Part shown: one piece after another, positions 1 through 11,279 of the stretch
How the letters are laid out: every line of letters begins with the position of its first letter
Position numbering within the stretch: the stretch's first letter is position 1
DNA from: Motacilla alba alba
Lineage: Eukaryota; Chordata; Aves; Passeriformes; Motacillidae
Length of the DNA: 64,000 bases
Reading direction: 5' to 3'
Assembly (NCBI RefSeq): GCF_015832195.1
Contig: NC_052027.1
Span: forward strand, 19,380,688-19,444,687
Notes under the pieces: model-generated
The model's database searches: none
What the model was told of the DNA's origin: nothing
Seen by the model: the letters and a program-made list of their open reading frames with translations, nothing else
Position numbers and translations under genes: made by a program

Positions 1-3000
1 GCCAGCCCTGGCCCTCCCTGGCCCGTGACAGCTCGCCCAGCCCCAGGGGACAGAGTCAGGCCCTGTCAGGACCCAGTGCAGCCCCTGCCCAGCCAGGAGC
101 CGGGGCTGGCTCTGGCCCTGGGCTGGCAGCAGGGCTCCCGCTCGGGGCCGCTCCTGTGCCTTGGGCCTCTGGGCACTCAGGGCCAGCTCCGCAGCAGCTG
201 CAGCGGGAGGGACGCAGTTGGTGCACGAGTCCCGTTTCCCCGGGGCTGGGAACGAGCTCCAGAGGCCTCCAATCCTCCAGAGGCGCCTGCAGCTTTGGCT
301 GCTGCTGGGCCATGCAAGGGCAGGCCCGGGGCAAGAGCTGCTGCCACACAGCCCCGTCGCGGGCTGAGCCGGCTGAGCCTGGCGCAGCAATTACCTCCTG
401 CGCCCGTGCCCCTGCCTGGCATCGCCTTCCTTCTTGCAGCAGGGGCTGCCAATGGGCCGCTGCTTCTTTGGGGAAACACCTTCTTCTGTCCTGTCTTTTG
501 GTCCATCACTTGAGAAACAAAAAAGAACAGCTGGATAAGATAGAACAATTCCCCATTTCTTTACTGGCATCTTCAGGGTGTCATGCTTATCAAAAATGGG
601 AATAGGATTCACAAAACATCTGAGTTTTTAGAGCTGGGTCAGGGCCCTTCCACCTCCAAACAGCTGCCAGGCCTGAGCAGAAATTGTGAGGGGATTGCAC
701 AGGGCGAGGGCACACACGGGCATGGCCTGTCCTGGCACCTGCAGCGATGTCTCCGTGACTGAGCTTTGGGCTCTGAGCTGGCAGCTCTCCCAAGGGGAAA
801 AGCCTTGACCTACCCTCAGCATCCCCCAGAGGCTCAATCCTGAAGGTGGGTTGAAAATCCAGATCACTTTCACCAACAGGTTCATCTGCAAAGAAAGGCG
901 GGACAGAAGAGCAAATGTGTCACTGCTGAAGATTCTCCTTCAGGCCCCAGTGGCAGTAAGTGCACCTGGGGGATTGGTGCCCTCCAAGGCACTCGCTCAG
1001 CTCTGCCTTCCACTCCAGAGCAGGGGCAGGGGGACCTCGTGCCTGCAGTGGCCCCACACTGGGATGGAAGGAGCCCCTTGCGGGGCAGTCCCGGGAGAAA
1101 GGACTCCCTGGAGCTGCCAGCAGCTCTAAAGCCAGCCCCAGGCAGGGCCAGGCCTTGGCAGTGGCAGTGGCAGCAGCTCAGGCTCCCTGGGCCAGCAAAG
1201 GAGCTGTGAATGGCACAGCCCCGGGGCACAGCCCTGGGCCCGGCCCCTTCCCTCTCTGCTCTTCTGCCTGGCTGCACAGAGCACACGGAAGGACACACTG
1301 GCATTGCACACGGGAGGGAGATGGACAGCTAAATGCTCCTTCCTCCCACTGATAATGCCTCTGTGGAATCCCTCAGAGTTCCAGAAGGGACCAGGGCAAG
1401 GTTTCCAGAACTGATCAAGCTTCAGAGGAACTTAAGGGAAATGCCACATGAGTGAGCTCCTGCCACACTAACACTGATTATTCTGTCAGGAAAGGTACAT
1501 TGAGGACCGGCCTCTAGCATCTGGCAAGGTCTTCAACTCACCATTCCCCAGCATTTCCAAATCATCCAAGTTGTGATCCCAATCTAGAAGGGAGCACAGA
1601 TCCTACAGATCCATTTCCATGGTGTGCTGGGATCCCCTTCTGCCTTAGGGAATTGGCCACTGCAAGGGGGTGGGGTAAGGCTGTGGGAGCCTGTGGCTCC
1701 TGGTCACTCCCCAGACTCTTTGCAGTCCCTGTGCAACATCCCTGCAGGGGCAGCTGGAGCCCAGGGCCCTGGGGCTCTCTCACTCCCACACAGGAAACCC
1801 TCACTAAATGCTTGGGGAAATCTGCAGCAGGCTGTGCCACAACAATCCCTCCCAACCTCTGTCCCTTCCTGCTGCTTGCCCACCTGACCATGGAACAGCT
1901 TCCCCACCCAAGGGCTCATAGCCAGGCCCTCTCAGGACACACGGGAGCCTTGTTCCTCCCCTCTGCCCTTTCCCCACCTCGGGCACCCCGTGCAGTCTCC
2001 CCAGCTTTTGGGATGTATCTCCCACGGAGGGAGCCCTGCCGGACTGCTCAGTACCCGAGTGCCCTGAGCCTGCTCGGGACAATTCCTCTGGGCTGTGCTG
2101 GTCTTGTCTGGGCTGTGCCCGCACTGCCAAGCAGCAGAGAGGGCAGCTCAAGCCTCAGCAGGGCTCAGGCCCAGAGGCACAGCAATTACCTCCTGTGACT
2201 GTGCCTGGCATGGCCTCCCTTCCTGCAGGAAATGCAGCCTTCCATAGAGCCTCTCTGTCCATCCCTTGAGAAAGGAAGAGGCACAGCTGGATCAGATGTT
2301 ATCACTGCACATCAGGCAGGTGGCCTCTTCAGGAGCCAATGCTTGTCCAAGACATGGATAACGATCAGGAAAATCCTGATTCCCCACAGGCTCTTGGAGC
2401 TGGCTATGGCTTCTCCCTCCTCCAAGCAGCCACCCCTCAGGATTTGCCTGGTGAACTGGGAAATTGCAGGCAATTTCAGGCCCATGGTGCAGTTTAGGCT
2501 ACCTGTCAGCTGATGCCAAATGCCTTCCTGCAGAGACTGGCCAGAAGCTGCAGCCAGGCCAGGCTGGGAAACAGCCCTGCAGGCCGTGAGAGCAGCAGCG
2601 GGGCAGCCAGGCTGCCATGGATCCCTTCCCGCTGTGCCGGGCACAGCGTGTCCAGATGTGCAGCCAAAGCCCCCAGCTGCTGAGTCCCAGGGGAAGGCTG
2701 AGATTAATGCTCTCACCATGCCCTTTCTGCAGTTCCATCACCATGTGTTTCAGGATGTTGTTTGGCTCATGGGGTTTCTTGTGTCCTGTGGCTTTGTCCT
2801 TCCCACTCAGAGGACCTTCAGAGAAAGTCATTCCATTTCCCAGGGATGGATCCCACAAAAGCAGGGCTCAGCCGGTGGGGTCAGCAGGGACACACTGCTC
2901 ACCCCTGCGATTGGAGCCAGGCTTCTGGGTAGGAATCAGCAAAGGATCAGGCAAAGTTTTCCCTGCAGACACATCTGTAACACAACAGCCACAGAAGCTT

Positions 3001-6000
3001 CTGTTCCCCTGGTTCCTGCCAGGTTGTCAGCAGTTATTTCTTGGTGGGACAGTGAGCACATACCTGCAGGAGGCTCCAAGGGCTTCAAAACTTTATGCAG
3101 CCAATCTAATGGAGAAGCCTTCCCAGCAAGCTCATCTAGAATGGAGCACAGATGAGAACATTTTTCAGGGCGTGCTGGGATCCCCCTCTGCCTCTGGGAA
3201 GTGGGCACTGCAAGGGGGTCGGGTAAGGCCGTGGGAGCCAGATGTCAATGGCCATGGCCAAAGCTGCACAGGGGCCTGGGGAGCTCTGGGTTGGCTCCTG
3301 CTCACTCTCCAGCCTCTTTGCAAGCCCTGTGTGACATCCCTGGAGGGGCAGCTAAAGCAGCCCAGGGCCATGGGGACTCTCACTCCTACAGCTGAAACTC
3401 TTGCTAAATCCCTGGGGAAAACTGCAGCAGGCACTGCCACAACCATATCCCTGTCCCTCCATCCCTCCTGCCCTCTCTCCCTCCCGTCCTACCTTCGTCT
3501 ATCTCTCCAGCCTTCTTTCCCCTGGGACAAATCCCCCAGCCCAAGAGCACATGGCCAGGCCCTCTCAGGACACACTGGAGCCTTGCTCTCCCCCTCTGCC
3601 CTTTCCCCACCACAGGCACCCCGTGCAGTCGCTCCCAGGTTTTGGGACGTGTCTCTCACACAGCGAGCCCAGCAGGACTGCTCAGTACCCGAGTGCCCTG
3701 AGCCTGCTCAGGATAATTCCTCCGGGCTGTGCCCTTCTTGTCTGGCCTGTGCCCGCACTGCCAAGCAGCAGAGAGGGCAGCTCAAGGCTCAGCAGGGCTC
3801 AGGCCCAGAGGCACAGCAATTACCTCCTGTGACAGTGCCTGGCATGGCCTCCCTTCCTGCAGCAGAGGCTGCCAATGAGCCGCTGCTTGTGCTGGGAAAT
3901 GCTGCCTTCAGCACAGCCTCTCCATCTGCTTCTGGAAAAAGAATGAGGCACCGCTGGATCAGCTGCAGCTGTTCCCCACTGGGGAGGTGGCATCTTCAGG
4001 AGCCAATGCTTGTACAAGACAAGGTTAAGAATCAGGAAATCCCAATAAATTTTTTGGGTAGGCCAGGGCCCTCTGTTCTCAAAACAGGTGCTCCTTCTGA
4101 TTTGCCTGGAGCTGGAAAATTGCAGGGCATCTCATGCCCGTGGTGCAGTTTGGGCTGCCTGTCAGCTGATGCCAAATGCCTTCCTGCAGAGGCTGGCCAG
4201 AAGCTGCAGCCAGGCCAGGCTGGGAAACAGCCCTGCAGGCCGTGAGAGCAGCAGCGGGGCAGCCAGGCTGCCACGGATGCCTTCCTGCTGTGCCGGGCAC
4301 GGCGTGTCCAGATGTGCAGCCAAAGCCCCCGGCTGCTGAGTCCCAGGGGAAGGCTGAGGGAAATGCACCCACCTTGTCCTGCCTCCTGCATTTCCTTCAG
4401 CATTTGCCTCATGTGTTCAGATGGCTCATGGGGTTTCTTGTGTCCTGTGGCTTTGTTCTTTCCCGTTGGAGGGCCTTAGCACAACACGGTTCCATTTCCC
4501 AGGAATGGATCCCACAAAAGCAGGGATCCTCAGCCTCTGGGGTCCGCAGGGACACACTACTCACCCCTACGATGGGAGCCAGGCTTCTGGGAAGGAATCA
4601 ACAAAGGAGCAGGAAAAGACCTCCCTGCAGACACACCTGTAACTCAACAGCCACAGAAGCTTCTTTCATCTCTGCTCATCTCCACGGGCACCACTGAGCC
4701 GGAGGAGCAGTGAGGGAATCGTGCAGGCCGAGGGCACACACAGGCATGGTGCTGTCATGGCACCTGCAGCGGTGCCCCACTGGCCATGAAAACTGTAAGA
4801 GTGATTTCATGCCTTGCAATGTTGCAAAAAGGGTTTCAGCCGGTTTGTTTTTACCCCATCTGGCTTCAGCAATGGCATTGAAACAATTGGATCGGGTTGG
4901 ATGTTGGCTGCGTAAACAAACTAATGCCACATCCACTGCAATCAGTGGTATGTTGACAGATGTTAACAGTGTTAGACATGCTACCCTTCAAAAGAGAGCA
5001 GCAATTCATTTTTTTTTACTGGCACATGGACATGGTCATGAAGCATTTGAAGGATTGTGTTGCATGAACCTGTCAGATCATTCTGAATCCATCCACAAAA
5101 GCATACAAAAGCTGAAAGATTTGACACCTCAAATAAAAGAAGATGGTGGGTCCTGGTTAGCTGATTTGTTCCAAGGATGGAGCTTTGCACCTTGGCTAAG
5201 GGAACTTTCTAAGACAGGTCTATGTGCATTGGGTGTTTTGGTAGGTATATTAGTAGTAATACCTTGCATACTTGGATGTGTACGACAAATGACGGACAAA
5301 ACTAGCAAAGAAGTTTTTATCATACAAGAGAGAGAGGCAGGAAATGGATTCACAGAGAGTTCTCGAAGTCTCAGAGATGGTGGATGAAGGTATAGACATG
5401 GAGGAAGGTTTGGAATTAAGACCTTGGAACCGACGACTTTTTCGAACAACGACTTGTAATTTTTATCAGACATGACTTATGCCCTTTGAACTGACTGGAC
5501 TTTCACAGCATTAAAACTGCTGTGTTGTAATATAGCAATCTTAGTGCCAGCAAAAAGATGCTTTAAATAAGGACCAGGCAGCTACAGTATAGTAAGGCTA
5601 TGAAATGCAAGGTAGTTAATAAATGACATGGTTATGAAGGTTTCTTTTTAGGTGAACCGAGAGGGGGAATTGTGGGAATCCATAAAATCAGAGGGTTTTG
5701 GGAAAGCTGCAAAAGGCAGGCCTCAGAGGCAGCAGAACTGTGATTAGAGCTAAGCAGTAGCCATGAGACAGGTCAGCAGAAAAATTATGTAAGAAGTAGA
5801 AAAGGAAGGACAAAGAGAACAATGGTCTGTGTATTAACGCTTGTCTAGAATAACTCCTTAAGCTGCAGAAAAGTATATCTAGAGAGATATTAGGAAGTTG
5901 TAAGCCTAATAATGGAGCTCTGTGCATTGTATCTTAAGGCCTACAAGCAGGTATTGTATTGGATATAAGCAAGAATTGTTTTAACCAAAGGTACGCGTGC

Positions 6001-7250
6001 TTATAGTGATTGGATAGAACTACTGTCAATATGCTTTTGCTTTGTGTGATTGGTCAAAAAACTTATAAAGCGAGCTGTAACATTAAGTTCTCTGCCTGCT
6101 GCCTGGGATGTGAGCTGCTGGCATCTTCCCATTGTCATAACCAGGCAATGAGACTGATGTTGGAAAATGAAATAGCTCAAGGCACATTCCCAGCAGTCCC
6201 ATCTTGTTTGTGATTTCGTACAGAGCCCCTCTGTCGGCGATAGGCTCTGAGCTGGCAGCTCTCCCAGGGGAAAGGCCTTGACCTACCCTCACCATCTCCC
6301 AGAGGCTCAGTCCTGGACATGGGCTGGGAAGCTGCACCACCTTCACCAACAGGTTCCCCTGCAAAGAAAGGCAGGACAGAACAGCACCCGTGGCACTCTA
6401 GGAGATCCTCAGGCTGCACGCAAGGCTCAGCTCAGGGGCACAGCCCTGAGCCCGGCCCCTTCCCTCTCTGCTCTTCTCCATGGCTGCACAGAGCACATGG
6501 AAGGACACAATGGCATTGCACCCGGGAGGAGGATGGACAGCTAAATGCTCCTTCCTCCCACTGACAGCGATCCTGTGGGATCACTCAGGGCTCCAGAAGG
6601 GAGCAGGCCAAGGTTTTCAGAATTCTTCAGCCCTGACTTAATCTTTACGAAAATGGCAGGTGAGTGCACTCTTGCCACATGGAGGCTGATTATTGTGTCA
6701 GTAAAAGGGAAATTGAGAACTTGCCTGCAGCATTCTCCAGGACATTCAAAGTATCATTCACCAGCACTTCCAAATCCTCCAAGTTGTGATCCAAATCTAG
6801 AAGGAAGCAAAGACCCAAACCATTTTCATGGTGTTCTGGGATCCCGCTCTGCTATAGAGAGCTGGGCACTGTAATGTGGTGGGGTAAGGCCTTGGGAGCC
6901 AGATGTCAATGGACAAGGCCAAGCTGCACAGAGACCTGGGGAGCTCTGGGCTGCCTCCTGGTCACTCTCCAGCCTCTTTCCCTGCCATGTGCACTATTCC
7001 CGGAGGGGCAGCTGGAGAAGCCCAGGGCCCATGGGGGCTCTCTCCCTGCCCCAGAGGAAAGCCTCCCTAAAGCCCTGGGGTAAGCCATGCCCAGCGCTTG
7101 CCAGGGAGCAGGGAGCGCTGTCCCGGGCAAGGGCAGCCAGGCTGCCGGCTCACCTGCTCCCCGCGCTTGCAGCGGAGCAGCCTGGGCCGCCCTGGCAGGC
7201 AGGGCCACGGCCAGGAGGAGCAGGAGGAAGAGGCGCAGAGCAAGGGCCAT
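1..7250 (-). CDS. Gene A: cassette-exon single-pass surface protein, partial (3' end off the window)
   Basis: This is a member of an unrecognised family. Minus-strand exons in order: signal 7250-7154, a1 6796-6725, b1 6358-6287, c1 4444-4373, d1 3931-3824, a2 3135-3064, c2 2785-2717, d2 2264-2190, a3 1583-1542, b3 885-814, d3 508-395. All 11 are open, every internal exon is a multiple of 3, and every junction is phase 1. Introns are GT-AG except after a1, which uses GC (AG|GCAAGT). The visible part encodes 288 residues, starting with a Leu-rich signal peptide (MALALRLFLLLLLAVALPARA). The d exons are rich in Ser, Ala and Gly, and c exons are basic and helix-like (GHKKPHEP start). TM and tail exons should lie left of base 1, because the d3-TM intron is about 642 bp in B and D. 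An ERV env-LTR fragment lies antisense in the b1-c1 intron. Function is unknown. Confidence 0.7.
395..508 (-). other. Gene A exon d3, the last exon visible before the window edge
   Basis: The 38-codon d-type exon has acceptor CTCAAG and donor GTAATT. It encodes a Lys/Arg- and Ala-rich spacer starting VMDQKTGQ. It is near-identical to d3 of B (16113-16000) and D (46746-46859) and to the fragment of E (to 51641). Bases 1-394 are the conserved d3-TM intron, so the adjacent TM exon lies outside the window. Confidence 0.7.
4787..6222 (+). mobile_element. ERV fragment in gene A: 3' env plus LTR, antisense in the b1-c1 intron
   Basis: A 5'-truncated retroviral piece begins abruptly after host intron sequence near 4787. 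It holds the 3' part of env: transmembrane-subunit ectodomain with a CCMNLSDHSES-type motif, a membrane segment and a cytoplasmic tail, open to 5387. A polypurine tract (5661-5670) follows, then an LTR at 5671-6222 starting TGTGGGAATCC and ending GTACA. The LTR has a CCAAT-like box and TTATAAAG near 6063. No target duplication is visible, as expected for a 5'-deleted copy. gag and pol are absent. The same fragment sits at the equivalent place in genes B and D. Unlike those two, this copy lacks the in-frame stop before the membrane segment. Confidence 0.8.
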
Positions 7251-7420
7251 GGTGCCTTGCCCTGGGCCAGTCCCGCAGCTCTTGCTGCCACCGTTGTCCT
7301 GACGCCGCTGTCCCAATGTCAGCACCGCTGCTGCCACCGCCGCTGCTGCCGCAACAGTTGTGCTCAAGGACTGACTGCTCGGCCGTTGTGGTGCTGTGCA
7401 GCCACGGGGCTCTGGGACCT

Positions 7421-7485
7421 CTGTGACCTCAGAGCCTGCTGTGACCTCAGCCTGCTGTGACCCCTGAGCCTGCTGTGACCTCATG
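7421..7485 (-). promoter_or_regulatory. AGGTCA half-site repeat upstream of gene A
   Basis: On the minus strand this block holds tandem ~17-bp units of the form AGGTCACAGCAGGCT. TGACCT on the plus strand occurs at 7423-7428, 7442-7447 and 7476-7481, with one degenerate unit between. It lies about 170-230 bp upstream of the ATG of gene A and recurs upstream of B, C and D. AGGTCA is the core half-site of many nuclear receptors; a regulatory role here is inference. Confidence 0.4.
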
Positions 7486-7792
7486 CCCTTCGCTGTACCC
7501 CCAGAGTGTACCCCCATCTGTACAAAGTACCCTGATGGTAATTGTTTCACTTCATCAAAGGGCCATTGCTCAGCAAAACCTTCAGGGTCGCAGGGTCTTG
7601 TTTGGGTGGTGGCAGCATCTGCACAGCAACACTCTGGTAATGCACCTGCGACAGGGCCATTGGGCATGGAGATGGGAAATGTCTGGCAGGTGTGTCCCCG
7701 ACTGGGGTGTTTGGCTGTTCTTGGCTGCAGAGCGGCAGCTGTTGAGAGCAGAGGTAGCTGAGGCCCCAGGTTGAGCTGGGACTCTGTCCCAG

Positions 7793-8445
7793 GGTGACTT
7801 TATGATGCTTGTATTCCCATGTGTCAGTTTAGCCCGGAAATAAGTTTTGCACCTTTAGGACTGGTTCCAAGAGTGAAGGGAGGGTGAGAAGAGATAGCTG
7901 AGTTTGTTATCAGAAACTGCACTTGCTCCGCTGCATCCTTCTCCTGCACTGTGTTGTCTGTGGCAAGGACAGATAGCGGGATAGAGCTCTCCTTTGATTT
8001 TTAGTTAGCTTTTAGCTAGCTGAGGCAGAGCATTTCTCTGGACTGTGTTTTTTCTTTTTTTGTGGAACTGTTTAAACCTGCTTGGGACTGAAAACCCAGA
8101 AGAGCACCAGCAGCTCACACCCATGGCCCACTGGACTGGGCCATGGCTGCGGCATTTCCAGTGCGGGAGGCACTGATAACAGAATGAGTTAGCAGAGCTA
8201 CAGCCCGCTAAGGGGACTTTCTGAGTGCGTCACCTCTTCTAAGCGGAAAGAGGTTTTATTGTTTAATGTTGTTCATTTTTTATTCTGCTGGTAAATGCTT
8301 TGCCTGTTAAATAAAGAATGGTTTTCCACTTTTCTAAAAAAAAAAAATAATCATTTTCCCGAACTAGTTAGGGGAGGGGCCACTTGAATGTGTTTTCTAG
8401 AGAAACCCTTTGAAGGTTGGCTCCCAAATTTGCCCTAAACCTAGA
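7793..8445 (+). mobile_element. Candidate solo LTR of a passerine-type ERV
   Basis: The block starts TGACTTTATGATGC and contains an AATAAA-type signal near 8310 (TTAAATAAAGAATGG) followed by an A-run. It ends near TTTGCCCTAAACC. It resembles LTR sequence that is abundant in songbird genomes (from memory, not searched). A mirror copy on the opposite strand occupies about 38805-39463. Exact ends are uncertain and no target duplication was identified. Confidence 0.45.
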
Positions 8446-8870
8446 TAAAAACAGAGACCTACCCACACAGCAAGAGATTACCATTGTGCTCAAAGTTTGC
8501 CGCTGAAGACTACGGGGTAAGCTTGTCAGAAATCCTGGAAAATATCAAGGAAAAGATTTTTCGTTAGTTGTTGTGACTACGTACAAATCTCCAGCGGGAA
8601 AAGAGCCTCTCCAGTATACTAAGTGTCTTGGGTAGACTTAGTTCTTCTTAGAGCAAAGATTACCAATTAAATGAAATTATATTTTAATTCTAGAAGTGTA
8701 AAAATGTTCTAAGTTTTTCCGAATTTTAAAACTACTTTGAAAAATCCTAAACTACAATGGGAAAAGGGTAGAAATTTTTAGAAATTTCATTCTGCAAAAA
8801 AAAAAAAAAAAAGAAAAAAAGAAAATAAAAAGGAAAAAAAAATCTATTTTATAAAAATAAAAAATGGTGC
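8446..8870 (-). repeat. 3' UTR-like AT-rich module downstream of an orphan tail exon
   Basis: This AT-rich block contains the shared landmarks 'caaagtttgcc', 'gcttgtcagaaat', 'agttcttcttagagcaaagattacc' and long A-runs. The same module follows each tail exon in the window (for example 13900-14280, 32720-33080, 38400-38770, 48590-48920, 53100-53430, 57340-57730). In most copies it contains AATAAA on the gene-sense strand. It is best explained as the duplicated 3' UTR and downstream flank of the gene family. Confidence 0.5.
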
Positions 8871-9052
8871 CAAAAAGTGGTGTCTCAGAAGCCCCATGGC
8901 CTGGCTGCTGCTTGCTCACCCCTGGCTGTGCCCAGACAAGCCGCTCTGCCAGTGCTGCTGCTACCACTCAGAGTCCAGAGCTCATGCCCAAAGATGTTGC
9001 TCCAGCCCTTCCCTGGCAGGAGGGGCCCACCTTGGGTCCCAGAGGCTCCTGT

Positions 9053-9200
9053 TCAGGGTGGTGGACAAACGACCATGGCAACAAGCTGGCAATGCAGCCG
9101 TGGCAGGATTGTTGGACACTGGCTTGGGGATGGCTGATGAGAGGCAGAGGTCTCTCCAACGGAAAAATTTAGCCAGTCTTGTGAAGCCGCAGAGGCGCTC
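9053..9200 (-). pseudogene. Orphan cytoplasmic-tail exon (truncated) between genes A and B
   Basis: On the minus strand an intact-looking acceptor (TTCACAG) precedes GAGCGCCTCTGCGGCTTC, the standard start of the tail exon. The frame encodes SASAASQ..., then LHCQLV where other members have LHYQLV, and ends at a TGA after VVCPPP. The same stop position truncates the tail of gene E (52877). No TM exon lies in proper position upstream, only a decayed a-type exon near 9434-9505. It is probably a dead partial duplicate. Confidence 0.55.
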
Positions 9201-9433
9201 CTGTGAAGAGAGGAGGTGGCTGAGGCCCCAGCAGCCAGTGGCACACAGGGAGCCTCCTGCAGCCTCTCTGCAGGGCCCAGAGCTGGCAAGGCTCCCCAGC
9301 CTGGCTGGAGCTGCTGGCCCAGCTTGGCCCAGCTGGACAGCTGCCCCTCAAGGCCCCGGCGAGCAGGGGACGGCTCTGGGCAGGATTAATAATGCATGAT
9401 TATTCTGTCAGGAAAGGGACATGGACAAGTTGT

Positions 9434-9505
9434 CTCCAACATGCTCCATGATCTTCACACTGCGACTGTCCGGGACTTCCAGTCAGTCCGTATCTCGGTC
9501 CCAGT
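9434..9505 (-). pseudogene. Decayed a-type ectodomain exon
   Basis: The minus strand reads ACTGGGACCGAGATACGG, matching the start of the a exons (ACTGGGATCGTGACTTG at 29755 in gene C). The upstream AG is lost (CTAC) and a TGA appears after seven codons. Flanking 'attattctgtcaggaaagg' matches the intron downstream of a3 in genes A and B. It is a remnant of another partial gene copy. Confidence 0.5.
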
Positions 9506-9619
9506 GTAGTTGGGAGCACAGTTCAGAACCCTTTTCATGTTGTGCTGGGTTCTGCCGTGCTTTAGGGAACTGGGCAATGCAAGGAGCTCCCTCCTGGGAG
9601 GAAGAAGGCGCGGCCTCAG

Positions 9620-9950
9620 CTGTAGCCCCGGGTGCCTCCTGCGGCCCAGGGCACGGCCGTGGCTGTAAATGTGCTGGGCTGCAGCACAGGGCCAGGGCGG
9701 AGCGAGGCCCCTGTTGTGCCGGCGCCGCCGCTCGGCAGCCCCCATCGCACCCGGGGCCGCGGCCCTTCCCCGCCGGGGCCGGCGCTGGCCCGACAGGGGC
9801 GCGGCGGCTCCAGAGGCCCCGCCCGGGCCCCAAGGATGGGCTCTGCCCGCCCGCCCGCCGGGCCCGCAGCCCTCGCCCAAGGCTCTGCAGGAAGCTTCCT
9901 GCCGACTTTGCACAACGTGCGCCCAGAGTGGCCCTTTGCTGCGCTGGGAT
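9620..9950. other. CpG-dense block unique to the left spacer
   Basis: This stretch is very rich in C, G and CpG (for example 'gccggcgccgccgctcgg', 'cccgcccgcccgccgggccc'), far above its surroundings. It does not appear in the mirror spacer between C and D. Open frames on both strands look compositional. It may be a CpG island or unrelated promoter DNA carried in by a rearrangement. No gene is supported. Confidence 0.4.
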
Positions 9951-10018
9951 GACTGAAAAACCCCGCTGCAGGCTCGTGAGGGCTTCCTGCAAACCTCAGT
10001 AGAGCCCATCAATACTCC

Positions 10019-10841
10019 TGTGAGATACAAAGCTGTGTTTCGTGTCAGGTACATACAGGCAGCGTGTACTTGTGATTGTGATATGTGTGGAAACTGATCA
10101 TGGGACAATTAAAGGATGAATTCTAAAAAATAACTGAGGGAGTAAAGCATGGAAGAAGGCCTTTGAACCTATCCTTTGTTTGCAATTATCTTTTATAGCA
10201 TCTGAATTAAAGCTTTAAGGATGTTGCTGGTGGACTGGAACTTTCTGCACATAGCTAAGCATTAAACAGCTTTATAATAATAACCTTTTGAAGTAGAATT
10301 TTAGAATATTGCTTGTAGTCAGGAGCTTTGATAGTAGAATTTTAGACTATATGTAAAGGAAACATGCTTGTCTCAACACCTTAGCACAACAGTAAAAAGC
10401 AGCTTGAGAAAGGAAGATGAACATCAACTCAAGGATTGGTGGCTTCGACCAAGGGAAGCTGGACATCACTGTTATGAGATTTATAGTCTTTGCAATTAAA
10501 AGGTGGACCCACATCTGGAGTCTAGACTGCACCAGCTGGAAGACCTCTTTCTTCTTTCGGAAGCCGGACCCCACCATCTGGGGATACTCCTTTCTGGGGT
10601 ACATCCTGAGAAAAACTAACTCACAACAGTGTATAGGATTGTGACGTAAAAATTTGGAATAGAAACTGCTGAGAAAGCTTATGAGTACCCCTATAAATAC
10701 CTGTAAGCCTCAACAATCATTGTGCAGCTGGAGGGAAAACTTCCCCCACTGTACCCAGTGCTGTTTTGCTCATACTTTACATTAATTAATAAACTGATTG
10801 CTGCTTGAATATTGGCCAAGTCAAGCTTCTTATTTATAACA
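10019..10841 (-). mobile_element. Solo LTR with 4-bp flanking repeat CTCC
   Basis: An 823-bp element runs TGTGAGATACAAAG ... TTTATAACA and is flanked by CTCC at 10015-10018 and 10842-10845. The related copy at 36193-37022 adjoins ERV-like coding sequence and a G-run polypurine tract on the minus strand, so minus orientation is preferred. A TATAAATA near 10690 and AATAAA near 10794 on the plus strand leave orientation open. A 4-bp duplication is usual for gammaretrovirus-like (ERV1) elements. Confidence 0.6.
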
Positions 10842-11072
10842 CTCCTTTGTCCCTCATGCAATTTCGCAGCAATTTTAATTGAGCAGCAATTTTATATGAA
10901 ATAATACAATTCAATATAATCAAGCAGATAAAAAAGAAAATTGGCAGTGGTTCGGATAAAGCATAAGCAAAACCAATCGATCGGGGTACAGGGAGGGCTC
11001 CCCATCTTGCCTCACGTACAAAAGGCAAAAGGATCCAAACGCAACTTATATATGTATGCTAATAGATATTCA

Positions 11073-11273
11073 TCAATATTTGCCCATAAATCTTTTTCGA
11101 GTCTTGAAATCAATGTCACTATATTGCATAGTGCCTGGTCCACTTGTTGCTAAGGGGTCATTTGGCTCTTTGGTGGTCTTTTCAGAGGAAGGCTCACCGT
11201 CTTCCTCGCTGTCCTCTGAATAAGCTGGCACATTGCGCACGTACATTGAGCTTTGTGTTATGGAAGTAAGCAT
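11073..11273 (-). pseudogene. 66-codon acidic ORF with a YSDIDF end, mirror copy of 35725-35943
   Basis: The minus-strand frame encodes an acidic, Ser/Thr/Pro-rich stretch (SEDSEEDGEPSS) followed by GTMQYSDIDFK. In style it resembles the cytoplasmic end of an immunoglobulin-superfamily receptor with a Tyr-x-x-Ile motif, but I cannot place it. The mirror copy keeps the frame with a few substitutions and a different C-terminus. No convincing splice sites or upstream domains are present, so it may be a captured terminal exon or part of an unknown repeat. Confidence 0.3.
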
Positions 11274-11279
11274 TCTGTT

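Noticed and set aside
2617..4245. 542-codon plus-strand open frame
   Set aside because: It runs antisense across exons and introns of gene A with no splice logic. Several overlapping frames are open here, as expected in GC-rich stop-poor DNA, and the B counterpart (18680-19873) is much shorter.
4710..5387. 225-codon frame as a host gene
   Set aside because: Its first part is host intron and the rest is a retroviral env remnant.
10690..10800. TATA box and AATAAA suggesting plus orientation for the LTR
   Set aside because: In the related copy a polypurine-like G-run and ERV coding sequence abut the other end on the minus strand. Orientation is left as probably minus.
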